A stretch of DNA of 64,000 nucleotides from Bufo bufo (taxonomy: Eukaryota > Chordata > Amphibia > Anura > Bufonidae): contig NC_053397.1 in assembly GCF_905171765.1 (NCBI RefSeq), positions 6,714,946-6,778,945 of the forward strand. The letters run 5' to 3'. Below are positions 1 to 12,005 of the stretch, piece by piece (the stretch's first letter is position 1; the number at the start of each line of letters is the position of its first letter). The notes under the pieces are model-generated. The model was not told the origin of the DNA. It worked only from the letters and a program-made list of their open reading frames with translations, and did not search any database. Position numbers and translations under genes: made by a program.

Positions 1-423
1 GTTCCTCATAAACCCAACAACCAAGTTGGCAAACTCCACCGCCCAGTAAATGTACAACCTCCGCCCGCCGGCGCCTCTGCAAACATCTGATCCTGCCATT
101 AAAATGCATGTTTGCGTGTGGTGGCACTTAAGTCCACTTCAGCTGTTGTTTACTTTCCTCATCGTCTTGTGGTGGAAACGTCTACGCTGTATCCACAGGG
201 CGGTGCGTGATGTCATGGTATTGATCCAGCCGCCATTTTGAATCTCTGTGTGATCCACATGAGGGTGAGATGCAGACCAGGCGGTATCAGGTGCCCTGTG
301 TTTGTGTCGCGGTAGTCTCACCTACAAATGAAACAGTTGGTGAACCCTTTGGAATGACCTGGATTTCTGCTCTGACTTCATGCATCTCTGTAACACGTCT
401 TCTGAAGGTTAATTGCCCCCAGC
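1..423. other. no gene recognised
   Basis: I see no coding region, RNA gene or clear repeat boundary here. The open frames are short and have no recognisable motifs. Confidence 0.5.
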
Positions 424-1427
424 CATGTGCAGTGCGCAGCCCTGCAGGGTGAGCGAGTGTGAGGTCACAGGGGTAGTTAACAGACCGAGGGTTGCTCTTG
501 ATACTCAGTTTTTATATACCCTGGGCAGGCGTACAGCTGTGATGGACAGGCTGGCATATGAATCCTCTGGGGCACTCTCTGTGTATAGGGACCAGGCCAG
601 ATGGTAGGTGAGGTGCCCTGGGTGTTGTAGGTTTAGTGTGCCTGTGGCAAGATCCCTTATAGTTCGTGACGCCAGTGCCGGTAACGGTGGCACACCGACT
701 TGTTGTAGGAATAACTGAGGTACACAAGGTTGCAGTGAACTAGAACTTCTTTTTACTGAACAGTTCAACTATATACAGTCTTCAGTTAGTTCCATATGTA
801 TCATGTTGAATACAGGCAGGCTTCATACAAATGGCAGGCAAAGTCTTTGCAAGATACTCAGAGGGAATAACACTTACAGATCAGGCTGTACTTTCCTCAG
901 ATCCTGTCTGGCTTTCTCCAAGGCCCGTATGCCCTATAGCTGGCTTTATCCTTGGGTAGGGGAACCTTCCTCTGGTATATATCTTCTTGCTGTGGAATAT
1001 ATCCTTCTGCCCTTCAGCTTTCTATTTGGCTGGATAAAAGTGGCTCTGCTCTGTATTTGATAAGGTGCTAGTTATCTTCAGGAGGGAACCTCTTCTCCTG
1101 GAAGCAAGCTAGGAGCCTGGGCTATCTAGCTGCATGTCAGAAGCTGCTCCTCAGCTATCTTCTGGTTAAAGTGCACACTGGCTTCTGACTACACACTCTC
1201 TCTGGTCTGGACCTGACTATATATACTAGGGGGTTCCCTAGCTCCCTCTACTGCCTAGGAGGAGGAACTACACCCCTAACAGGCCTGGTACACAGGAGAT
1301 AGCATGACATTATACATTACAATGCAATATAAAATACCATAACCATGTTCCACAGGAGGTGGAGAACAACGTGACCCAATTGACCCTTGTGTAGTGCCCA
1401 CCCTTACGTAGTGGGACACTACACATG
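424..1427 (-). repeat. candidate solo LTR (428-1423) with 4-bp target duplication
   Basis: Read on the minus strand the unit begins TGTAGTG and ends CACTGCA, a short terminal inverted repeat with one mismatch, bounded by CATG on both sides (424-427 and 1424-1427). A TATATATA stretch lies about 200 bases inside the 5' end on the minus strand, as expected for an LTR promoter. No coding sequence lies inside. Solo LTR is an inference from termini, length (996 bp) and target duplication; the family is not recognised. Confidence 0.45.
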
Positions 1428-1614
1428 GTTCACACTAACCAGTTTTCATCGAGAAAAACAGATCTGTCAGTAACCAGGCTTTGTGTGCCTTTATGTAATG
1501 GACAATGCACTGACAATCTCATCTCCTTAATTCAAACACCTCTTGGAGAGGTCGTTAACACAGAGGTTCACTTACTTTGTCCTTCCTGCGCTGTGGATAA
1601 TAAAAAGACCGTGT

Positions 1615-2445
1615 CCAGTGAGTTGTGGTCAATGATTCATATTCAGAATGGTCCCAGGTTATAAGTGGTGACCCCAAGGTTCAGTGCTGGGTCCTCTGTT
1701 ATTTATTTTATTTATTAATGATATAGAAGATGGGAGTAGTAGTACTGTTTGTATTTTTGCAGATGACACTAAGCTGTGTAGAACTGTACGGTCTATGGAA
1801 GATGTCCATAAACTACAAGCTGACCGGGACACTCTGAGTGATTGGGCATCAACTTGGCAAATGAGGTTCAATGTGGACAAATGTAAAGTTCTGCATCTTG
1901 GTAGTAATAATCTCCGTGCTTCATATGTCCTAGGGGATGTAACACTGGGAAGTCACTTATAGAGGATTTGGGTGTCCTTGTAGATGGTAGATTAAATAAC
2001 AGCACAATGTCAATCAGCTGCTTCTAAGGCCACCAGGATATTGTCATGCATTAAACGGGGCATGGACTTGAGGGGCAGGGATGTAATATTACCACTTTAC
2101 AAAGTGCTGGTGCGGCCTCATCTGGAATATGCAGTTCAGTTCTGGGCACCAGTCCATAGAAAGGACGCCCTGGAGCTGGAGAGAGTACAAAGGAGAGCGA
2201 CTAAACTGATGAGGGGCCTGGAGGGTCTGAGTTATGAAGAAAGATTAAAAAAATTACATTTATTTAGTCTTGAGAAGAGACGTCTAAGGGGGGACATGAT
2301 TAACCTGTACAAATATATAAATGGGCCATACAAAGAATACGGTGAAAAACTGTTCCATGTAAAATGCCCTCAGAAGACAAGGGGGCGCTGCCTCCGACTG
2401 GAGAGGGAAAAGTTACCCAGCTGCAATGAAGGGGAGCGGCAATAG
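1615..2445 (+). pseudogene. CR1-like LINE reverse transcriptase fragment
   Basis: Conceptual translation shows the second half of a CR1-type ORF2: a degraded SGVPQGSVLGP block, then GPLLFILFINDIEDG, the catalytic-region FADDTKLC motif, WASTWQMRFNVDKCKVLHLG, and after a frameshift near 1960 LPLYKVLVRPHLEYAVQFW, ERVQRRATKLMRGLE and LFSLEKRRLRGDMINLYKYI. In CR1 elements this region is the palm/thumb and C-terminal part of the reverse transcriptase. The endonuclease and N-terminal RT are missing, and the 3' end stops near 2445. Frameshifts and stops make it a dead fragment. It is a different copy from the minus-strand CR1 at 8-15 kb. Confidence 0.85.
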
Positions 2446-2475
2446 CTGATTGTGGCACCTGTGAGTATAGTCAGA

Positions 2476-2738
2476 GGGATGCGGTTTCCTCTGCCTTCTG
2501 ATCAGAGCACCAACAGTGAAATCGTGGGGCTCCGATTGGTTCCCATGCCACCGCTGCACTATAGTAATACACTCGTATGATCTATACGAGTGTATTACTG
2601 TACAGCAGTGGCGGCATGAAGCGCACGGCGTCATAGCAACCAATGACGCCGTGCGCTCCTGCTGTCAGCAGGAATCCTGGCCGGGTTACCATGGACCGCT
2701 CTCGGCCGCGGAACACAGCCGTGTGCATTTGGCCTTAT
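2476..2738. repeat. MITE-like foldback fragment with a perfect 16-bp hairpin
   Basis: AGTAATACACTCGTAT at 2563-2578 is perfectly complementary to 2584-2599, with a 5-base loop. It is followed by a second foldback around a CGCACGGCGTCA / TGACGCCGTGCG core (about 2619-2660). The right side (2690-2735) matches the terminal half of the complete palindromic MITE at 6703-6894, ending in GCC then TTA. It looks like a partial copy of that family joined to another foldback. Confidence 0.5.
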
Positions 2739-3265
2739 ATGGAGGGGGATCTGTGGATGACACTGCTATGGGGGGGATCTGTGGATGACACATACCGTAT
2801 ATAGCATCTTATGCTATATGTGTCATCCACAGATCCCCCCCCATAACAGTGTCATCCCCATTTCCCCCTCCATAACAGTGTCATCCACAGATCCCCCTCC
2901 CTACAACAGTGTCATCCACAGATCCCCCTCCCTATAACAGTGCCCTCCACAGATCCCCCTCCCTATAACAGTGTCATCCACAGATCCCCCTCCCTATAAC
3001 AGTGTCATCCACAGATCCCCCTCCCTATAACAGTATCATCCACAGATCCCCCTCCCTATAACAGTGTCATCCACAGATCCCCCTCCCTATAACAGTGTCA
3101 TCCACAGATCCCCCTCCCCATAACAGTGTCATCCACAGATCCCCCTCCCTATAACAGTGCCCTCCACAGATCCCCCTCCCTATAACAGTGCCCTCCACAG
3201 ATCCCCCTCCCTATAACAGTGTCATCCACAGATCACCCTCCCTATAACAGTGTCATCCACAGATC
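2739..3265. repeat. 31-bp minisatellite with an inversion near its left end
   Basis: About 14 units of CAGATCCCCCTCCCTATAAC plus AGTGTCATCCA run from 2818 to 3265. Two units at 2739-2789 are in the reverse orientation (GGATCTGTGGATGACAC), and the two orientations meet at an imperfect AT-rich palindrome around 2790-2822. Not coding. Confidence 0.85.
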
Positions 3266-3636
3266 CAGCTCCCCGCAGCTCACAGGAGTGTATATTTGAC
3301 ATTTCTAAACTGTAATACATATCCTGCAGTAACTTTAACTTTAAATTAGGATTCAGCGGCCGCTCATCTCTACTAGTACCTTAAACCTTACACCACTCAG
3401 CTAGCTTTGATAACAGGGCCAGGCTACAGCCTACAGGAACTGCCTGTTAGTTGTTACTGAGCGAGCGCTGATTTCTGCAGGTCAGAGGTTACGGATTACA
3501 GTTTAGAAGAAATCTACACTCCTGTTAGCGGTCCAGACCAGTGGCGGATGCAGAGCCTGGTCTCGGGAGGGGCACTTCCAGATTATTTTCTGTCCGCCGC
3601 CACAGAACAAGGGTGCTTATAGAACAGACTACACAG

Positions 3637-6421
3637 TGTAGAGGTATACTGTATATTGTGTGGCACAGTGTAGAGGTATACTGTATATTGTGGGGCACAG
3701 TGTAGCGGTATACTGTATATTGTGTGGCACAGTGTAGCGGTATACTGTATATTGTGTGGCACAGTGTAGAGGTATACTGTATATTGTGTGGCACAGTGTA
3801 GATGTATACTGTATATTGTGTGGCACAGTGTAGAGGTATACTGTATATTGTGTGGCACAGTGTAGCGGTATACTGTATATTGTGGTGCACAGTGTAGAGG
3901 TATACTATACATTGTGTGGCACAGTGTAGCGGTATACTGTGTATTGTGGGGCACAGTGTAGTGGTATACTGTACATTGTGTGGCACAGTGTAGAGGTATA
4001 CTGTATATTGTGTGGCACAGTGTAGAGGTATACTGTACATTGTGTGGCACAGTGTAGAGGTATACTATATATTGTGTGGCACGGTGTAGAGGTATACTGT
4101 ATATTGTGGGGCACAGTGTAGCGGTATACTGTATATTGTGGGGCACAGTGTAGAGGTATACTGTATATTGTGTGGCACAGTGTAGAGGAATACTGTATAT
4201 TGTGTGGCACAGTGTAGAGGTATACTGTATATTGTGTGGCACAGTGTAGCGGTATACTGTATATTGTGTGGCACAGTGTAGAGGTATACTGTATATTGTG
4301 GGGCACAGTGTAGAGGTATACTGTATATTGTGGGGCACAGTGTAGAGGTATACTGTATATTGTGGGGCACAGTGTAGCGGTATACTGTATATTGTGGGGC
4401 ACAGTGTAGAGGTATACTGTATATAGTGGGGCACAGTATAGAGGTATACTGTATATTGTGTGGCACAGTGTAGAGGTATACTGAATATTGTGGGGCACAG
4501 TGTAGCGGTATACTGTATATTGTGTGGCACAGTATAGAGGTATACTGTATATTGTGGGGCACAGTCTAGCGGTATACTGTATATTGTGTGGCACAGTGTA
4601 GAGGTATACTGTATATTGTGGGGCACAGTATAGAGGTATACTGTATATTGTGTGGCACAGTGTAGAGGTATACTGTATATTGTGTGGCACAGTGTAGAGG
4701 TATACTGTATATTGTGTGGCACAGTGTAGAGGTATACTGTATATTGTGGGGCACAGTATAGAGGTATACTGTATATTGTGTGGCACAGTGTAGAGGTATA
4801 CTGTATATTGTGTGGCACAGTGTAGAGGTATACTGTATATTGTGGGGCACAGTGTAGAGGTATACTGTATATTGTGGGGCACAGTGTAGAGGTATACTGT
4901 ATATTATGGGGCACAGTGTAGCGGTATACTGTATATTGTGGGGCACAGTGTAGCGGTATACTGTATATTGTGGGGCACAGTGTAGAGGTATACTGTATAT
5001 TGTGTGGCACAGTGTAGAGGTATACTGTATATTGTGGGGCACAGTGTAGAGGTATACTGTATATTGTGGGGTACAGTGTAGAGGTATACTGTATATTGTG
5101 GGGCACAGTGTAGAGGTATACTGTATATTGTGGGGCACAGTGTAGAGGTATACTGTATATTGTGTGGCACAGTGTAGCGGTATACTGTATATAGTGGGGC
5201 ACATTGTAGAGGTATACTGTATATTGTGTGGCACAGTGTAGAGGTATACTGTATATTGTGTGGCACAGTGTAGAGGTATACTGTATATTGTGGGACACAG
5301 TGTAGCAGTATACTGTATATTGTGGGGCACAGTGTAGAGGTATACTGTATATTTTGGAGCACAGTGTAGAGGTATACTGTATATTGTGGGGCACAGTGTA
5401 GAGGTATACTGTATATTATGGGGCACAGTGTAGAGGTATACTGTATATTGTGGGGCACAGTGTAGAGGTATACTGTATATTGTGTGGCACAGTGTAGAGG
5501 TATACTGTATATTGTGGGGCACAGTGTAGAGGTATACTGTATATTGTGGGGCACAGTGTAGAGGTATACTGTATAATGTGGGGCACAGTGTAGAGGTATA
5601 CTGTATATTGTGTGGCACAGTGTAGAGGTATACTGTATATTGTGGGGCACAGTGTAGAGGTATACTGTATATTGTGGGGCACAGTGTAGAGGTATACTGT
5701 ATATTGTGGGGCACAGTGTAGAGGTATACTGTATATTGTGGGACACAGTGTAGCGGTATACTGTATATTGTGGGGCACAGTGTAGAGGTATACTGTATAT
5801 TGTGGGGCACAGTGTAGAGGTATACTGTATAATGTGGGGCACAGTGTAGAGGTATACTGTATATTGTGTGGCACAGTGAAGAGGTATACTGTATATTGTG
5901 GGGCACAGTGTAGAGGTATACTGTGTATTGTGAGGCACAGTGTAGAGGTATACTGTATATTGTGGGGCACAGTGTAGCAGTATACTGTATATTGTGGGGC
6001 ACAGTGTAGCGGTATACTGTATATTGTGGGGCACAGTGTAGCGGTATACTGTATATTGTGGGGCACAGTGTAGAGGTATACTGTATATTGTGTGGCACAG
6101 TGTAGAGGTATACTGTATATTGTGGGGCACAGTGTAGAGGTATACTGTGTATTGTGGGGCACAGTGTAGAGGTATACTGTATATTGTGGGGCACAGTGTA
6201 GCAGTATACTGTATATTGTGGGGCACAGTGTAGCGGTATACTGTATATTGTGGGGCACAGTGTAGAGGTATACTGTATATTGTGTGGCACAGTGTAGAGG
6301 TATACTGTGTATTGTGGGGCACAGTGTAGAGGTATACTGTATATTGTGGGGCACAGTGTAGCAGTATACTGTATATTGTGGGGCACAGTGTAGCGGTATA
6401 CTGTATATTGTGGGGCACGGT
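3637..6421. repeat. 32-bp minisatellite, about 87 copies
   Basis: The unit CTGTATATTGTGGGGCACAG plus TGTAGAGGTATA repeats every 32 bases with scattered point variants (G/T before GGCAC, AGAGG/AGCGG). Because 32 is not a multiple of three, all three minus-strand frames stay open and encode the same 32-residue cycle. The long open frames here are a by-product of the repeat and not genes. Confidence 0.95.
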
Positions 6422-6702
6422 GTTTGCTATATGTCTATAACATAAACATATTTCACATGAACACTTACAGTTACTTGACTTGGCCCTTGGGGATCTCGAA
6501 CACAACTTCCACACTTTGGCCGGGGGCTCGGCGGAGCTGATGTTGTGCTTTATCCTAATGAGAAAGATTTCATAATAAGGATTTGGAGAAGGGGCAGAGG
6601 GAGAGCAGAGCAGGGAGAGGCTGGTGCTGCTACTAGGGGGTCATACCATGGGGGTGTAATAAAGCCCACCATAATGCCCCCCAGTAGAAATAATTCTCCT
6701 TA

Positions 6703-6894
6703 GGCCGAATGCACACGGCCGTGTTCCGTGGCCGAGAGCGGTCTGTGGTATGCCGGGCTGGATTCCTGTTCAGAGCAGGAGCGCACGGCGTCATTGGTTG
6801 CCATGACGCCGTGCGCTCCTGCTCTGAACAGGAATCCAGCCCGGCATACCACGGACCGCTCTCGGCCACGGAACACGGCCGTGTGCATTCGGCC
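6703..6894. mobile_element. Harbinger-type palindromic MITE, TTA target duplication
   Basis: This 192-bp unit is a near-perfect palindrome from end to end. The arms begin GGCCGAATGCACACGG and end with its complement; the centre is a short TTGGTTGCCA-type loop. TTA flanks both sides (6700-6702 and 6895-6897). The 3-bp TTA/TAA duplication and GGC termini fit PIF/Harbinger MITEs (family knowledge; assignment inferred). Confidence 0.75.
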
Positions 6895-6899
6895 TTATG

Positions 6900-7735
6900 A
6901 TGTGACAATGCAAAAAATACCCCCTGTTGAGCTAATGTCCCCCATAATGTGCCAGTATAAAATACCCCTATATTGTGCCCCCAGTAAATGCCCCCATAGT
7001 GCTCCTCTCCCCCCTTCCTCCTAGTGCCCCCATAATGTACCAGTATAAAATGCCCCATATATCGTGCCCCAGTAGATGCCCTCAGTTTCCCCCATAATTT
7101 GCAAGTATAAAATACCCCTTCTTAGTGCTCCTTAGGACTCCTCTCCCCCCTTCCCCATAGTACCCACCATAATGTGTCCCAGTATAAAATGCTACTGTAC
7201 AGAGCCCCCCATATAAAATACCCCTTTTTTGTGGCCTAAGTAGATGCACCTATAGTGCCTACCAATAACATGCCAGTAAGAAGTGCCCCCCATCACGTGC
7301 CAATAATAAGAGCCCCCCATCACGTGCCAGTAACAAGAGCCCCCATCACGTGCCAGTAATAAGCCCCCCCATCATGTGCCAGTAATAAGCCCCCCCATCA
7401 TGTGCCAGTAATAAGCCCCCCCTGTCATGTGCCAGTAATAAGCCCCCCATCATGTGCCAGTAATAAGCCCCCCCATCATGTGCCAGTAATAAGCCCCCAT
7501 CATGTACCAGTAATAAGCCCCCATCACGTGCCAGTAATAAGCCCCCCATCACGTGCCAGTAATAAGCCCCCCATTACGTGCCAGTAATAAGCCCCCCCAA
7601 TATGCCAGTAATAAGCCCCCCTATGTGCCAGTAATAAGCCCCCCCATCATGTGCCAGTAATAAACCCCCCCAATGTGCCAGTAATAAGCCCTCCCAATGT
7701 GCCAGTAACAAGAGTCCCCCTAATGTGCCTGTAAA
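6900..7735. repeat. degenerate CCAGTAATAAGCCCCCC-type minisatellite
   Basis: A loose first part (6900-7260, CCATAATGTGCCAGTATAAAA variants) passes into a tighter array of about 23-25-bp units (CATCATGTGCCAGTAATAAG plus a C-run) at 7260-7735. Open frames in both strands derive from the repeat. Confidence 0.85.
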
Positions 7736-8176
7736 ACTATTGTAAAAAAAAAACAAAAAACACATACTTACCTCCATGTCAGCGATGCGATGCAGCCTCT
7801 TCCGGCCTGTGTCCCGTGCTGTATGGCTCAGGCGGCGCGATGACTTCATCGCGCCGCCTGCGCCGGCCTCTGATAGCCTGCCGGCCTAATGCCTGCAGCC
7901 TATCAGAGGAAGGGGAAGGGACACGCCTCTCCCACCCCTGCCCCGCCGCAGCACAGGCAGATGACTATGGAGATGAGCGCAATGGAAGCGCTCATCTCCC
8001 TGTGCCCGACTGCAGCCGCTCACTTGGGGGGGCATTTTAGTTGGTGGGGGGCACAGCGTGATGTAGGGGGGGCCGTGGCCCCCTCTGGCCCCCCCCTGGC
8101 GACGCCACTGCTTTAGGGGAATAAAAAATTCCTACCCGCTCCAGAAATACATCCAGGCCCCTCCTGAATTCCTTTA

Positions 8177-9660
8177 CAGGGAGTGCAGAATTATTAGGCA
8201 AGTTGAGGATTTTTGAGGATTAATTTTATTATTGAACAACAACCATGTTCTCAATGAACCCAAAAAACTCATTAATATCAAAGCTGAATATTTTTGGAAG
8301 TAGTTTTTAGTTTGTTTTTAGTTTTAGCTATTTTAGGGGGATATCTGTGTGTGCAGGTGATTATTACTGTGCATAATTATTAGGCAACTTAACAAAAAAC
8401 AAATATATACCCATTTCAATTATTTATTTTTACCAGTGAAACCAATATAACATCTCAACATTCACAAATATACATTTCTGACATTCAAAAACAAAACAAA
8501 ACAAATCAGTGACCAATATAGCCACCTTTCTTTGCAAGGACACTCAAAAGCCTGCCATCCATGGATTCTGTCAGTGTTTTGATCTGTTCACCATCAACAT
8601 TGCGTGCAGCAGCAACCACAGCCTCCCAGACACTGTTCAGAGAGGTGTACTGTTTTCCCTCCTCGTAAATCTCACATTTGATGATGGACCACAGGTTCTC
8701 AATGGGGTTCAGATCAGGTGAACAAGGAGGCCATGTCATTAGATTTTATTCTTTTATACCCTTTCTTGCCAGCCCCACTGTGGAGTACTTGGATTCGTGT
8801 GATGGAGCATTGTCCTGCATGAAAATCATGTTTTTCTTGAAGGATGCAGACTTCTTCCTGTACCACTGCTTGAAGAAGGTGTCTTCCAGAAACTGGCAGT
8901 AGGACTGGGAGTTGAGCTTGACTCCATCCTCAACCCGAAAAGGCCCCACAAGCTCATCTTTGATGATACCAGCCCAAACCAGTACTCCACCTCCACCTTG
9001 CTGGCGTCTGAGTCGGACTGGAGCTCTCTGCCCTTTACCAATCCAGCCACGGGCCCATCCATCTGGCCTATCAAGACTCACTCTCATTTCATCAGTCCAT
9101 AAAACCTTAGAAAAATCAGTCTTGAGATATTTCTTGGCCCAGTCTTGACGTTTCAGCTTGTGTGTCTTGTTCAGTGGTGGTCGTCTTTCAGCCTTTCTTA
9201 CCTTGGCCATGTCTCTGAGTATTGCACACCTTGTGCTTTTGGGCACTCCAGTGATGTTGCAGCTCTGAAATATGGCCAAACTGGTGGCAAGTGGCATCTT
9301 GGCAGCTGCACGCTTGACTTTTCTCAGTTCATGGGCAGTTATTTTGCGCCTTGGTTTTTCCACACGCTTCTTGCGACCCTGTTGACTATTTTGAATGAAA
9401 CGCTTGATTGTTCGATGATCACGCTTCAGAAGCTTTGCAATTTTAAGAGTGCTGCATCCCTCTGCAAGATATCTCACTATTTTTGACTTTTCTGAGCCTG
9501 TCAAGTCCTTCTTTTGACCCATTTTGACAGAGATGCACATCACCTAATATGCTTAATTGGTAGTAGGCTTTCGAGCCTATACAGCTTGGAGTAAGACAAC
9601 ATGCATAAAGAGGATGATGTGGTCAAAATACTCATTTGCCTAATAATTCTGCACTCCCTG
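8177..9660 (-). mobile_element. Tc1/mariner transposon, nearly intact
   Basis: Terminal inverted repeats begin CAGGGAGTGCAGAATTATTA on the left and end with the complement (TAATAATTCTGCACTCCCTG) on the right, with TA on each side (8175-8176 and 9661-9662). The 1484-bp unit holds one transposase gene on the minus strand. It is inserted in the CR1 coding sequence. Confidence 0.95.
8506..9522 (-). pseudogene. Tc1-family transposase with one in-frame stop
   Basis: The protein starts MGQKKDLTGSEKSKIVRYLA and has an N-terminal paired-type helix-turn-helix region (STLKIAKLLKRDHRTIKRFI), a basic GRKKR stretch, then the DDE catalytic core: first Asp in LWTDEMRVSLD, second in MQDNAPSHESK, and the final acid in [14 protein letters not shown]. 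The C-terminus ends AKKGGYIGH. A single TAA at 8746-8748, between GIKE and NLMTWP, interrupts an otherwise continuous frame of about 338 residues, a normal length for Tc1 transposases. The upstream Met codon at 9543 is rejected because MGQKKDL matches the usual Tc1 start. Confidence 0.9.
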
Positions 9661-9689
9661 TATTGTACTCACCATCACCACCTCCTCAG

Positions 9690-11270
9690 GCAGAGACTTC
9701 CATAGTCTCACCGCTCTTACAGTATAGAGTCCATAGTCTCACCGCTCTTACAGTAAAGAGTCCATAGTCTCACTGCTCTTACAGTAAAGAGTCCATAGTC
9801 TCACTGCTCTTACAGTAAAGAGTCCATAGTCTCACTGCTCTTACAGTAAAGAGTCCATAGTCTCACTGCTCTTACAGTAAAGAGTCCATTGTCTCACTGC
9901 TCTTACAGTAAAGAGTCCATAGTCTCACTGCTCTTACAGTAAAGAGTCCATAGTCTCACTGCTCTTACAGTAAAGAGTCCATAGTCTCACTGCTCTTACA
10001 GTAGAGTCCATAGTCTCACTGCTCTTACAGAATAGAGTCCATAGTCTCACTGCTCTTACAGTATAGAGTCCATAGTCTCACTGCTCTTACAGTAAAGAGT
10101 CCATAGTCTCACTGCTCTTACTGTAAAGAGTCCATAGTCTCACTGCTCTTACAGTAAAGAGTCCATAGTCTCACTGCTCTTACAGTATAGAGTCCATAGT
10201 CTCACTGCTCTTACAGTAAAGAGTCCATAGTCTCACTGCTCTTACAGTAAAGAGTCCATAGTCTCACTGCTCTTACAGTAAAGAGTCCATAGTCTCACTG
10301 CTCTTACAGTAAAGAGTCCATAGTCTCACTGCTCTTACAGTATAGAGTCCATAGTCTCACTGCTCTTACAGTAGAGTCCATAGTCTCACTGCTCTTACAG
10401 TATAGAGTCCATAGTCTCACTGCTCTTACAGTATAGAATCCATAGTCTCACTGCTCTTACAGTAAAGAGTCCATAGTCTCACTGCTCTTACAGTATAGAG
10501 TCCATAGTCTCACTGCTCTTACAGTAGAGTCCATAGTCTCACTGCTCTTACAGTATAGAGTCCATAGTCTCACTGCTCTTACAGTATAGAATCCATAGTC
10601 TCACTGCTCTTACAGTAAAGAGTCCATAGTCTCACTGCTCTTACAGTAAAGAGTCCATAGTCTCACAGCTCTTACAGTATATAGTCCATAGTCTCACTGC
10701 TCTTACAGTATAGAGTCCATAGTCTCACTGCTCTTACAGTAAAGAGTCCATAGTCTCACTGCTCTTACAGTAAAGAATCCATAGTCCCACTGCTCTTACA
10801 GTATAGAGTCCATAGTCTCACTGCTCTTACAGTAAAGAGTCCATAGTCTCACTGCTCTTACAGTAAAGAGTCCATAGTCTCACTGCTCTTACAGTAAAGA
10901 GTCCATAGTCTCACTGCTCTTACAGTAAAGAGTCCACAGTCTCACCGCTCTTACAGTAAAGAGTCCATAGTCTCACTGCTCTTACAGTATAGAGTCCATA
11001 GTCTCACTGCTCTTACAGTAAAGAGTCCATAGTCTCACTGCTCTTACAGTAAAGAGTCCATAGTCTCACTGCTCTTACAGTAAAGAATCCATAGTCTCAC
11101 TGCTCTTACAGTACAGAGTCCATAGTCTCACCGCTCTTACAGTAAAGAGTCCATAGTCTCACCGCTCTTACAGTAAAGAGTCCATAGTCTCACCGCTCTT
11201 ACAGTATAGAGTCCATAGTCTCACTGCTCTTACAGTAAAGAGTCCACAGTCTCACTGCTCTTACAGTAAA
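9690..11270. repeat. 31-bp minisatellite grown from CR1 coding sequence, about 51 copies
   Basis: The unit AGTCCATAGTCTCACTGCTC plus TTACAGTAAAG repeats every 31 bases, with a few 28-bp units. On the minus strand one unit reads TVRAVRLW, the CR1 C-terminal motif. The flanking CR1 reads FFTVRAVRLW into the array and VRLWKSLPEEV out of it, so the array expanded from this exact segment. Confidence 0.95.
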
Positions 11271-11904
11271 GAATCCTCTGCTATGTTTGTGTACAAACCT
11301 TCTTTCCTCCAGACGCAGAGGATGTCCCCTCGTCACAGTCACAGTCCTGGGGATAAATAGATGATGGGAGTGATCTCTGTACTGACCCCCGATATATTTA
11401 TACATAGTAATTAGATCTCCCCTCAGTCATCTTTTTTCTAAAGTGAATAACCCTAATGTTGATAATCTTTCAGGGTGCTGTAGCCCCCCCCCCCCCCATT
11501 CCAGTTATTACTTTAGTTGCCCTCCTCTGGACCCTCTCCAGCTCTGCTATGTCTGCCTTGTTCACAGGAGCCCACACTGTACACAGTCCTCCATGTGTGG
11601 TCTGACTAGTGATGTGTAAAGTAGTAGGAATATGTTCTTATCACCGCCATCTATGCCCCTTCTGATGCAACCCATTATCTTATTGGCCTTGGCAGCAGCT
11701 GCCTGACACTGGTTTTTGCAGCTTAGTTTGCTGTTTATTAAAATTCCTAGATCCTTTTCCATGTCAGTGTTACCGAGTGTTTTACCATTTAGTATGTACG
11801 GGTGACTTGCATTATTCCTTCCCATGTGCATAACCTTACATTTGTCAGTGTTAACCCTCATCTGCCACGTATCTGCCCAAGCCTCCAATTTATCCAGATC
11901 CCTC

Positions 11905-12005
11905 TGTAGTATATATATACAGTATACTGTACTCTGTAGTATATATACAGTATACTGTCCCCTGTAGTATATATATACAGTATACTGTCCTCTGTAGTAT
12001 ATATA
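11905..12005. repeat. left part of the 26-28-bp CR1-derived minisatellite
   Basis: Four units of GTATATATACAGTATACTGT plus CCTCTGTA, continuous with the array at 13098-14045 and separated from it by a Tc1 insertion. Confidence 0.9.

Larger units (their letters stand above)
3539..8110. mobile_element. candidate hAT-like non-autonomous unit, poorly supported
   Basis: The segment starts CAGTGGCG (3539) and ends CGCCACTG (8110), an 8-bp inverted terminal repeat of the CAGTG type typical of hAT transposons. The interior holds only arrays and a MITE, no transposase. The right end directly abuts the 3' coding end of the CR1 element. I could not find an 8-bp target duplication, so the unit may be truncated or the match accidental. 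Confidence 0.3.

Noticed and set aside
3583..6514. Very long minus-strand open frames (up to about 600 residues) rich in Tyr, Thr and Pro
   Set aside because: They follow the 32-bp repeat, occur in all three phases and match no protein family.
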